DNA from: Streptomyces peucetius
GTDB taxonomy: Bacteria; Actinomycetota; Actinomycetes; Streptomycetales; Streptomycetaceae
DNA: 64,000 nt
Assembly (NCBI RefSeq): GCF_025854275.1
Contig: NZ_CP107567.1
Location: forward strand, 3,100,001-3,164,000
Reading direction: 5' to 3'
Within the stretch, counting starts at the first letter, position 1. Each line of letters starts with the position of its first letter. Made by a program: the position numbers and the translations under genes. Of the stretch, positions 20,812 through 27,888 are shown piece after piece. Below the pieces are notes generated by a model. It had not been told where the DNA came from, made no database searches, and was given only the letters and a program-made list of their open reading frames with translations.

Positions 20812-21840
20812 GTGTCCAGAGCGAGGGTGGCGCGGCGCATCGCGGCCGGCGCGGCATACGGCGGGGGCGGCATCGGGCTGCTCGGAGCGGCGGGACTGGG
20901 CCTGGTCCTCGCCGAGGTCCACCTGGCGAAACGCACGGTCGGCGGGGGCCGGGCCCCGATCCCGCCTCGCGGCGACGGTCTGTACGGCCTGGCCTTCGGC
21001 CGGGAGAACCCGCTGCGCCTCGGCATCCTCGGCGACTCGACCGCTGCCGGCCAGGGCGTGCGCCGGGCGGGCCAGACGCCCGGGGCGCTGCTGGCCTCGG
21101 GCCTCGCGGCGGTGGCGGAGCGCCCCGTGGAGGTCCGGAACATCGCGCTCCCGGGGGCGCAGTCGGACGACCTCGAACGCCAGGTCACCCAGCTCCTCGC
21201 GGACCGGAGCCGCACGCCGGACGTCTGCGTCATCATGATCGGCGCGAACGATGTCACCCACCGGATGCCGCCCACCCAGTCGGTGCGGTACCTGGCCTCC
21301 GCGGTGCGGCGGCTGCGCACGGCCGGCACCGAGGTCGTCGTCGGCACCTGCCCGGACCTGGGGACGATCGAACCGGTCTATCAGCCACTGCGCTGGATGG
21401 CACGCCGCGTGAGCCGGCAACTGGCCGCGGCGCAGACCATCGTGGTCGTCGAGCAGGGCGGGCGCACGGTCTCCCTGGGCGACCTGCTCGGCCCCGAGTT
21501 CGCGGCGAACCCCCGGGAGATGTTCGGCGTCGACAACTACCATCCGTCGGCGGAGGGCTACGCGACCGCGGCGATGGCGGTACTGCCGACCCTGTGCGCG
21601 GTCCTCGGCCTCTGGCCGGAGACGGACGCGCTGGACGCCGACCGGCACGAGGACATGCTGCCGGTGGCCCGGGCGGCCGCGACGGCCGCGTCCGAGGCGG
21701 GCACCGAGGTCACGGGTGCGCGCGCCCCGTGGGCCCTGCTCAAGCACCGCCGACGCCGCCGCCTCCCCGCCACGGCGGACGCCCCGCCGTCCACCACCGC
21801 GTCTCCGCAGCCGGCGGAGGACCGGGTGGGGCCGACGTAA
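20812..21840 (+). CDS. SGNH/GDSL hydrolase, membrane-anchored
   Basis: A 342-residue protein with an N-terminal hydrophobic segment (about 12-35) that may be a signal anchor. The SGNH blocks are present: GDST (74-77, nucleophile Ser76), the block II Gly near IALPGAQS, GAND (144-147) and DNYH (Asp241, His244). It should hydrolyse an ester, for example on lipid or cell-wall glycan, outside the membrane. The C-terminal about 70 residues are low complexity. Start GTG 20812 follows GGAGG at about 11 bases; an upstream GTG at 20800 overlaps the ribosome site. Divergent from cystathionine beta-synthase. Confidence 0.88.
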   Translation: MSRARVARRIAAGAAYGGGGIGLLGAAGLGLVLAEVHLAKRTVGGGRAPIPPRGDGLYGLAFGRENPLRLGILGDSTAAGQGVRRAGQTPGALLASGLAAVAERPVEVRNIALPGAQSDDLERQVTQLLADRSRTPDVCVIMIGANDVTHRMPPTQSVRYLASAVRRLRTAGTEVVVGTCPDLGTIEPVYQPLRWMARRVSRQLAAAQTIVVVEQGGRTVSLGDLLGPEFAANPREMFGVDNYHPSAEGYATAAMAVLPTLCAVLGLWPETDALDADRHEDMLPVARAAATAASEAGTEVTGARAPWALLKHRRRRRLPATADAPPSTTASPQPAEDRVGPT

Positions 21841-22286
21841 CGGGTGGCTCGGGGCCGGTTGCGCGTGGCCGCTGCTCAGGGTGCCGGGCGCGTGGCCGCG
21901 CCGGGCCTTCCCCTACCCGCCCCTTCCGGGAACCGGGCTCCTCCCCCTATGCCTGGCGGCGTGGGGGGACGCCCAGGGCCCGTACCGCTTCACGCGGCGT
22001 TTTCGGGCGCTCTGCCCCCGCGCCCGCGCCCCCGCGCCTCAAACGCCGGCGGGGCCGACACAGTCAGCCCGTCCGGCGTTTGAGGACACCGCGCGTGGGC
22101 GGTAGGCGGATCCGGGCGGAGCCCGGTTTCGGGAAGGGGCGGGGTGGGGAAAAAGCCCGCACCCCGGACGTAAGCAAGCGCCCGCTTAGAAAAGAGGCCC
22201 GCATCACACCATCCGCACAGTGACCAACGCGGTACGTCCGGGTAACTTCCCAACCAGCCCTTCCGTCTTCCCCTCATGGAGCCGTG
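21841..22286. repeat. Structured intergenic region with nested inverted repeats
   Basis: No gene is seen. An outer imperfect inverted repeat of about 35 bp (21911-21945 with 22114-22149) encloses an inner perfect 13-bp hairpin, CCTCAAACGCCGG at 22037-22049 with its complement at 22073-22085. The CCTCAAACGCCGG / CCGGCGTTTGAGG pair is, to my knowledge, a common intergenic repeat in Streptomyces genomes. It may also end transcription of the SGNH gene. The thiolase promoter is presumably in the last 130 bp. Confidence 0.75.
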
Positions 22287-23507
22287 ATGCCCGAAGCCGT
22301 GATCGTCTCTGCCGCCCGTTCCCCGATCGGCCGGGCCTTCAAGGGCTCGCTCAAGGACATTCGTCCCGACGACCTGACTGTCGAGATCGTCCGGGCCGCG
22401 CTCGCCAAGGTGCCCGAGCTCGACCCGCGCGACATCGACGACCTGATGCTCGGCTGCGGCCTGCCCGGCGGCGAGCAGGGCAACAACCTGGGCCGCATCG
22501 TGGCCGTCCAGATGGGGATGGACCACCTCCCCGGTTGCACCGTCACCCGCTACTGCTCCTCGTCGCTCCAGACGTCCCGGATGGCGCTGCACGCCATCAA
22601 GGCCGGCGAGGGCGACGTCTTCATCTCCGCGGGTGTCGAGATGGTGTCCCGGTTCGTGAAGGGCAACTCCGACAGCCTGCCGGACACGCACAACCCGTTC
22701 TTCGCCGAGGCGGAGGCCCGTACTGCCGCCGTCGCCGAGTCCGAGGGCTCCACCTGGCACGACCCGCGCGAGGACGGTCTCGTCCCGGACGCGTACATCG
22801 CCATGGGGCAGACCGCGGAGAACCTGGCCCGCAGCAAGGGCATCACCCGCCAGGAGATGGACGAGTTCGGTGTCCGGTCGCAGAACCTCGCGGAGGAGGC
22901 CATCAAGAACGGCTTCTGGGAGCGCGAGATCACCCCGGTCACGACGCCCGACGGCACCGTCGTCAGCAAGGACGACGGCCCGCGCGCCGGCGTGACCCTG
23001 GAGGGCGTGCAGGGCCTCAAGCCCGTCTTCCGCCCCGACGGTCTCGTCACGGCCGCCAACTGCTGCCCGCTGAACGACGGCGCCGCCGCGCTCGTCATCA
23101 TGAGCGACACCAAGGCCCGCGAGCTCGGCCTGACCCCGCTCGCCCGGATCGTCTCCACCGGCGTCTCCGGTCTCTCCCCCGAGATCATGGGCCTCGGCCC
23201 GGTCGAGGCGTCCAAGCAGGCGCTGCGGCGGGCGGGCCTGACCACGTCGGACATCGACCTGGTCGAGATCAACGAGGCGTTCGCCGCGCAGGTCATCCCG
23301 TCCTACCGCGACCTCGGCTTCGACCTGGACAAGGTCAACGTCAACGGCGGCGCGATCGCGGTCGGCCACCCCTTCGGCATGACCGGCGCACGGATCACCG
23401 GCACGCTGATCAACAGCCTCCAGTTCCACGACAAGCAGTTCGGCCTGGAGACGATGTGCGTGGGCGGCGGCCAGGGCATGGCCATGGTCATCGAGCGGCT
23501 GAGCTGA
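22287..23507 (+). CDS. Acetyl-CoA C-acyltransferase (thiolase)
   Basis: A 406-residue thiolase. Nucleophilic Cys90 is in TRYCSSSLQ, and the second catalytic pair is His361 ([11 protein letters not shown]) and Cys391 (MCVGGGQG); EINEAFA is also present. It catalyses thiolytic cleavage of 3-ketoacyl-CoA in beta-oxidation or the reverse condensation. The ATG at 22287 has GGAG 5 bases before it; a GTG one codon upstream is less likely. No other fatty-acid gene adjoins it. A strong terminator follows. Confidence 0.95.
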   Translation: MPEAVIVSAARSPIGRAFKGSLKDIRPDDLTVEIVRAALAKVPELDPRDIDDLMLGCGLPGGEQGNNLGRIVAVQMGMDHLPGCTVTRYCSSSLQTSRMALHAIKAGEGDVFISAGVEMVSRFVKGNSDSLPDTHNPFFAEAEARTAAVAESEGSTWHDPREDGLVPDAYIAMGQTAENLARSKGITRQEMDEFGVRSQNLAEEAIKNGFWEREITPVTTPDGTVVSKDDGPRAGVTLEGVQGLKPVFRPDGLVTAANCCPLNDGAAALVIMSDTKARELGLTPLARIVSTGVSGLSPEIMGLGPVEASKQALRRAGLTTSDIDLVEINEAFAAQVIPSYRDLGFDLDKVNVNGGAIAVGHPFGMTGARITGTLINSLQFHDKQFGLETMCVGGGQGMAMVIERLS

Positions 23508-23845
23508 GCCGTAGCGGAGGGTAGGGGCCGCCCGAGGAACTAGGGCGGCACCTGCCCGCAGCGGTGGCGAAGCGAACGCGACCCAAGAACAAGCGCGGCT
23601 GAGCTGAGCCCGGACCCGGTCCCGGCGGGCGACCGGGGCCGGATCTCAGTTCGTGACTGAATCTCCCCCAGGATGTGACCTATCTCCTGGGGGAGCCTCT
23701 TTTTGCAGGTCACAGCTGCCCCACTGATGAACCCCAGGCACAAAGTCCTGTCCAATTCGTGACGTAATGCACTGACAGGGGGCGCGGGTTCATCGCAAGC
23801 TGATGTAGAAGTCGGGGGGATCCGATTGAAACCGGGAGTACGTCA
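23508..23845. other. Intergenic region downstream of thiolase
   Basis: Gap of 338 bp without a gene. It holds a 15-bp direct repeat of the thiolase stop region (CGGCTGAGCTGAGCC near 23500 and again near 23598), the intrinsic terminator at 23663-23705, and the promoter of the next gene. Confidence 0.6.
23663..23705 (+). terminator. Intrinsic terminator of the thiolase gene
   Basis: A perfect 11-bp stem (CTCCCCCAGGA at 23663-23673 with TCCTGGGGGAG at 23685-23695) followed by CCTCTTTTTG. The U-tract makes this the most canonical rho-independent terminator in the window. Confidence 0.9.
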
Positions 23846-24712
23846 GTGAGCGCCATGTCTCTTGCCCTGCTGCTGACCACGGCCGCCGCCACGGCCGTGG
23901 GCGCCGCTGCCCTGCACGCCGCCCGTGGGCTCCGTAAGCAGGTCACCGCCCTGCGCACAGAGCTCGCCGAGGCGTCCGGGCCCGCCCGCGCCGCCGCCGC
24001 CGTGCCACAGGCCCGCTCCAGCGACGCCGCCGAGATACGCGCGGCCGTCGCCGAGGCGCTCGCCGAGGAGCGGGAGCGGGAGCTGGCCGAGGCGCGGGCC
24101 TTCTGGGCCGCGCAGGAGGCCCGCGACGCCGCGGACGCCTCCGCGCGCTACTCCGGCGAGGGCTCCGCGTCCGCGCTCGGCGGCCTGTCCGGCATCGGCG
24201 ACGACATCCCGCCGTTCTACGTCCCGCGCCAGGCCGACTTCGTGGGCCTGGAGTCGATGGACCTGGACGCGGTCGAGGGGCTCGACGGGCTGGACGACAT
24301 GGCGGATCTGCCCGAGGTGACCGAGTTCGCCGAGGACTCCCCCGAACTGGCCGCGGCCCGCCGCCGCCACCCCTCGCACCCCGACTTCGTTCCGGTCCAG
24401 ACCCCGGTCGTCACCGACCACGAGCGGACCGTGTCCAAGCTCGAGGAGCTGGCCGAGACGGGCACGGAGCTGGCGGACGTCCGCCCCGGCCCGCTGGGCA
24501 CGCTGGACGTGTACGTCTTCACCGACGGGACGACCCTGTGCATGACGCCGGGCCACCGCGAGACCGCCGAGCGCCTCGCCGACTCGTTGCGCGCCGGTGA
24601 TGCGCCGGTGCTGCTGGGCGGCTCGGGAGTGTCCGGCGCGTACGCGCTGACCTTCTCGTGCGGCGAGGAGAGCGTGTACATCCTCGCGGACCGCGTGATC
24701 GCGTCCCACTGA
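23846..24712 (+). CDS. Hypothetical protein with N-terminal signal anchor and coiled coil
   Basis: A 288-residue protein. A hydrophobic segment (about 5-25) precedes an Ala/Glu/Arg-rich helical region with coiled-coil character (about 28-100). An acidic Asp/Leu/Gly stretch (about 130-165) links to a C-terminal globular domain (about 190-288) containing LDVYVFTDGTTLCMTPGH and a final ESVYILADRVIASH. No family recognised. The GTG at 23846 has GGGAG 7 bases upstream. Divergent and convergent neighbours give no functional clue. Confidence 0.75.
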   Translation: MSAMSLALLLTTAAATAVGAAALHAARGLRKQVTALRTELAEASGPARAAAAVPQARSSDAAEIRAAVAEALAEERERELAEARAFWAAQEARDAADASARYSGEGSASALGGLSGIGDDIPPFYVPRQADFVGLESMDLDAVEGLDGLDDMADLPEVTEFAEDSPELAAARRRHPSHPDFVPVQTPVVTDHERTVSKLEELAETGTELADVRPGPLGTLDVYVFTDGTTLCMTPGHRETAERLADSLRAGDAPVLLGGSGVSGAYALTFSCGEESVYILADRVIASH

Positions 24713-24775
24713 CCCCGACCTCCGGCCGTCCCGGCCGGGACGCGGCGGGAGCCCCGCAGCGGCACCGCAGCGGTC

Positions 24776-25099
24776 CTACAGCCCCGACCGCTGCTCCGCG
24801 GACCTCACCAGTGCGACGGCCTCGTCAACGGCGCGTGACGCCGCCGGCACCGAGCGAAGCGCCTCGGCCAAATCGTTCGCAGCCACCAGCACCTGGTCGG
24901 CGACCGTGAACACCCCGGCGTCCGGCATGGTCCTCGGCTCCCGCTCCGGCTCCTCGATCCGCTGCGCCCTGGCGGACAATTCCCTGGCCAGGGCCAGTGC
25001 CTCCGCCGCCGCGCCCCTCTGCAGCCGGCTCTGCGGCGCGGCCCGCAGACGGTCCGCGAAGCGCTCCGCCGCAGCGGTCAGTTCCGTCGTATCAAGCAC
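24776..25099 (-). CDS. Small helical hypothetical protein
   Basis: A 107-residue protein, almost all alpha-helical by composition (Ala, Glu, Arg, Leu). No signal peptide, membrane segment or known motif. The start GTG at 25099 overlaps its only GGAG, so the ribosome site is weak and the exact start is uncertain. It is convergent with the 23846 gene and divergent from the DUF4287 gene. Coding bias supports a real gene, but its function cannot be given. Confidence 0.6.
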   Translation of the reverse strand: MLDTTELTAAAERFADRLRAAPQSRLQRGAAAEALALARELSARAQRIEEPEREPRTMPDAGVFTVADQVLVAANDLAEALRSVPAASRAVDEAVALVRSAEQRSGL

Positions 25100-25197
25100 T
25101 CCGCGACCCTACGCGCCCGCGCGGGACTGTTGCCAATACGCACGGGCTCAGGCACGGTGGCGTGAAGAGCACACGCGCAATGCGTCCGGAGGCGCCG

Positions 25198-25428
25198 ATG
25201 TCCCAAGTCTTCTCCGAAGAGACCCACCGAAATCTGCTCTCCCGAATCCCCGAGTGCACCGGTCGTGCCGTGTCCGACTGGATCCGCACCGTCGAGGAAG
25301 GACCGTCTCTCTTCAATTTCGAGGAGAAGGTCAGCTGGCTCCGGGGCGAACACAACCTCGCTTACGGCCACGCCAAAGCGATCATCCACGAGTACGACCT
25401 GAGGCGCGCCGCGCGCAAGCTGCTCTAG
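25198..25428 (+). CDS. DUF4287 family small protein
   Basis: A 76-residue protein with the DUF4287 pattern: SEETHRNLLSRIP, a tryptophan at SDWIRTVEE, and KVSWLRGEHNLAYGHAKAI. The family is small, cytoplasmic and of unknown role; the motif resembles helix-hairpin-like proteins found alone or fused to DUF5655. ATG at 25198 with GGAGG at ideal spacing. Ends 24 bp before a very strong shared terminator. Confidence 0.88.
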   Translation: MSQVFSEETHRNLLSRIPECTGRAVSDWIRTVEEGPSLFNFEEKVSWLRGEHNLAYGHAKAIIHEYDLRRAARKLL

Positions 25429-25451
25429 GCGCTTCAGGTGCCGCACGCGAC

Positions 25452-25486
25452 CGAAGGGCCCGCAGGCAGTGCCTGCGGGCCCTTCG
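25452..25486. terminator. Bidirectional terminator
   Basis: A perfect 16-bp stem, 25452-25467 with 25471-25486, around a 3-base AGT loop, between the DUF4287 gene and the convergent Bax-inhibitor-like gene. Confidence 0.85.
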
Positions 25487-25526
25487 TACGGCTGCCGCCC
25501 GGCCGGAGGCCGGGCGGCGGAGCCGG

Positions 25527-26399
25527 CTAGTCCTCGCCGCTGAAGATGGCCACCAGACGCAGCATCTCCAGGTAGATCCAGACCAGCGTCACCGTCAGGC
25601 CGAAGGCCGCGAGCCAGGACTCCTGGCGCGGCGCACCGTAGGTGATGCCGTCCTCGATCTCCTTGAAGTTCAGGGTCAGGAAGAAGCAGCCGATCAGGAT
25701 CGCCAGGATGCCGACGATCGCGCCGATCGGGCCGAAGCTGCGCAGACCGCCGTCCTCGGCGACGCCGAAGACCACCAGCAGCAGGTTCACGGCCAGCACG
25801 GCGATGAAGGCGAGCGCGATGGTCATGCCGATGCGGGCGTACCGCGCGGTGACCCGGATCCAGCGCTGCTTGTACACGAACAGCATCGCGCCGGTGACGG
25901 CCATGGTGCCGACCACCGCCTGGAACGGCGCACCGTCCCAGCGGGTGTTGAACATCTCGCTGATCACGCCGAGGAAGATGCCCTCGAAGGCCGCGTAGCT
26001 CAGGATCAGCGCGGGCGACGGCGTCCGCTTGAAGGACTGGACGATCGCGAGGACGAAGGCGACCAGGGCCGAGCCGATGGCGATCCCGTAACTGGTGGGC
26101 GACACCGGCAGCAGGGCCCATGCGAGGACCGCGCCGAGCACCACGGTGCCCAGCGTCATGCCCGTGCGCGTGACGACGTCGTCCATCGTCATGACGTCCG
26201 TACGGACCGGTGCCGGGGCACCGTGCTGCGTGCCCGCCGGGGCGTAGGGGTTGGTCGCGTAGGGGTTGCCGGCGCCCTGGGCGTAGGGGTTCGTTCCTAC
26301 GGCGGGGCCCCCGGCCTGCGGCTGCTGCGCGTTGAAGCCGGCGTAGCCGTTGTCACGGCTGAACCCCCGTCGCGAGAAGACCGGGTTGCTGCTCCTCAT
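25527..26399 (-). CDS. Bax inhibitor-1 / YccA family membrane protein
   Basis: A 290-residue protein. The first about 65 residues are a Gly/Pro/Asn/Tyr-rich cytoplasmic tail with repeated NPYA motifs. About seven TM segments follow from residue 75, with the conserved region around SYAAFEGIFLGVISEMFN and the last segments containing WLAAFGLTVTLVWIYLEMLRL, typical of actinobacterial YccA/BI-1 proteins. In this superfamily acidic residues gate a proton-sensitive calcium leak; the bacterial role is not settled. GGAGGAG precedes the ATG. The promoter lies in the 150 bp up to bldA. Confidence 0.93.
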   Translation of the reverse strand: MRSSNPVFSRRGFSRDNGYAGFNAQQPQAGGPAVGTNPYAQGAGNPYATNPYAPAGTQHGAPAPVRTDVMTMDDVVTRTGMTLGTVVLGAVLAWALLPVSPTSYGIAIGSALVAFVLAIVQSFKRTPSPALILSYAAFEGIFLGVISEMFNTRWDGAPFQAVVGTMAVTGAMLFVYKQRWIRVTARYARIGMTIALAFIAVLAVNLLLVVFGVAEDGGLRSFGPIGAIVGILAILIGCFFLTLNFKEIEDGITYGAPRQESWLAAFGLTVTLVWIYLEMLRLVAIFSGED

Positions 26400-26553
26400 C
26401 TCACTCCTCCTTGGCCACCGTGCGCGGCCTAGAAGTCAAGAGTAATGGGCAAGCAAAGAGAACGCCCTAGTGCTCGGGGAGGATCTTTCCGAGATCGTGA
26501 CACGGGGGCGGCGGTCCGGGGGACCGGCGTGGCGGGGGCGACGGGGCGTCGAG

Positions 26554-26635
26554 TGCCCGGAGCCGGACTTGAACCGGCACGCCCCGAGGGGCAGCGAGGT
26601 TTAAGCTCGCCGTGTCTGCATTCCACCACCCGGGC
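26554..26635 (-). tRNA. bldA: tRNA-Leu(UAA), the bldA tRNA
   Basis: The minus strand folds as a class II tRNA: acceptor GCCCGGG with TCCGGGC plus discriminator A, anticodon stem GCGAG/CTCGC around loop CTTAAAC, a long variable arm, and T arm GCCGG-TTCAAGT-CCGGC. The anticodon is TAA (26601-26603 on the plus strand). CCA is not encoded. In Streptomyces the only tRNA that reads UUA efficiently is bldA, which controls morphological development and antibiotic production because TTA is rare and found mainly in regulatory or stationary-phase genes. The sequence agrees with the bldA tRNA as I remember it. Confidence 0.95.
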
Positions 26636-26998
26636 GTGGCGCGAGGGCTCCGCGTCGGATCACGAGCCTATCGGTGCAGATCGCTCGCCCATCTGGACGA
26701 TGGCCCGATCTTGGCCTGTTCCAGAGGCTCCTGAGGGAGCGTCAGGCCAGATAAGAGAGTATTCGCGCGCCCCTCCCGGCGCATGGGAGCACCGCCACGG
26801 ACCGCCGGGATTGACGGAAAAGCGCCCTCCGCTCCCCCATGGCCCCTCAGGGCGCCCGTCATCCCAAAGGAGGAGGAACGTGGCGCCCGGTCCGACCCGA
26901 GAGGGCCCTGGGAACGGGCACCGGGACTGACGATCCGCGGCGCCGGCGCGGACAGGATGGTGTCGACCCCACAGAACACCTCGACAGGAGCTCTCCTC
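26636..26998. other. Intergenic region between bldA and the ABC exporter
   Basis: About 363 bp holding the divergent promoters of bldA (minus) and the ABC transporter operon (plus). I saw no gene. It includes several short GC hairpins but no structure that I can name. Confidence 0.5.
26665..26670 (-). promoter_or_regulatory. Candidate -10 element of the bldA promoter
   Basis: TAGGCT on the minus strand ends 30 bp before the mature 5' end of the tRNA, a position that would give a leader of about 20 bases. No convincing -35 hexamer was found, so this is tentative. Confidence 0.3.
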
Positions 26999-27769
26999 GT
27001 GACCACCACCCCCATCGCTCACCGCGCCACCGCAGTGGCGGCCCGCGCCACGGACCTGTCCAAGGTCTACGGACAGGGCGAGACCCAGGTGGTCGCGCTG
27101 GACCATGTGAGCGTCGACTTCCGGCAGGCCGAGTTCACCGCGATCATGGGCCCGTCCGGCTCGGGCAAGTCGACGCTGATGCACTGCGTCGCCGGCCTGG
27201 ACAGCTTCAGCTCCGGCTCCGTACGCATCGGTGAGACCGAACTCGGCAGCCTGAAGGACAAGCAGCTGACGCAGCTGCGCCGCGACAAGATCGGCTTCAT
27301 CTTCCAGGCGTTCAACCTGCTGCCGACGCTGACCGCGCGGGAGAACATCACGCTCCCGATGGACATCGCGGGCCGCAAGCCCGACCAGGAGTGGCTGCAG
27401 CGGGTCATCGACATGGTGGGTCTGCGGGACCGGCTCGGTCACCGGCCGACGCAGCTCTCCGGCGGCCAGCAGCAGCGCGTCGCCGTGGCTCGCGCCCTGG
27501 CGTCCCGGCCGGAGATCATCTTCGGCGACGAGCCGACCGGGAACCTGGACTCCCGCTCCGGCGCCGAGGTGCTCGGCTTCCTGCGCAACTCCGTGCGCGA
27601 GCTCGGCCAGACCGTGGTCATGGTGACCCACGACCCGGTGGCCGCGTCCTACGCCGACCGGGTGATCTTCCTGGCGGACGGCGCGATCGTCGACGAGATG
27701 CACAGCCCCTCCGCGGACGGCGTGCTCGACCGTATGAAGGCCTTCGACGCCAAGGGCCGCACGAGCTGA
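26999..27769 (+). CDS. ABC transporter ATP-binding protein (MacB/LolD type)
   Basis: A 256-residue ATPase with Walker A GPSGSGKST (51-59), Q-loop FIFQAFNLLP, signature LSGGQQQR (153-160), Walker B IIFGDEP (173-179) and H-loop VMVTHD. The type is the LolD/MacB family that works with FtsX-domain permeases. It should energise the permease 119 bp downstream for extrusion or envelope remodelling; substrate unknown. GTG at 26999 has AGGAG 8 bases upstream; an in-frame ATG at 26957 would add 14 residues. Confidence 0.94.
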   Translation: MTTTPIAHRATAVAARATDLSKVYGQGETQVVALDHVSVDFRQAEFTAIMGPSGSGKSTLMHCVAGLDSFSSGSVRIGETELGSLKDKQLTQLRRDKIGFIFQAFNLLPTLTARENITLPMDIAGRKPDQEWLQRVIDMVGLRDRLGHRPTQLSGGQQQRVAVARALASRPEIIFGDEPTGNLDSRSGAEVLGFLRNSVRELGQTVVMVTHDPVAASYADRVIFLADGAIVDEMHSPSADGVLDRMKAFDAKGRTS

Positions 27770-27888
27770 CGCCCGCCGGGGCAGCCGCGCCTGCCCCGCC
27801 CCCAGACCTCCTTCTCGTCACTGTCCGGCCCGCGGCCGGCCCGCCGGGCCGGCCGTCGCGCCCCGACGCCCACTTCCAGGACACCCAC

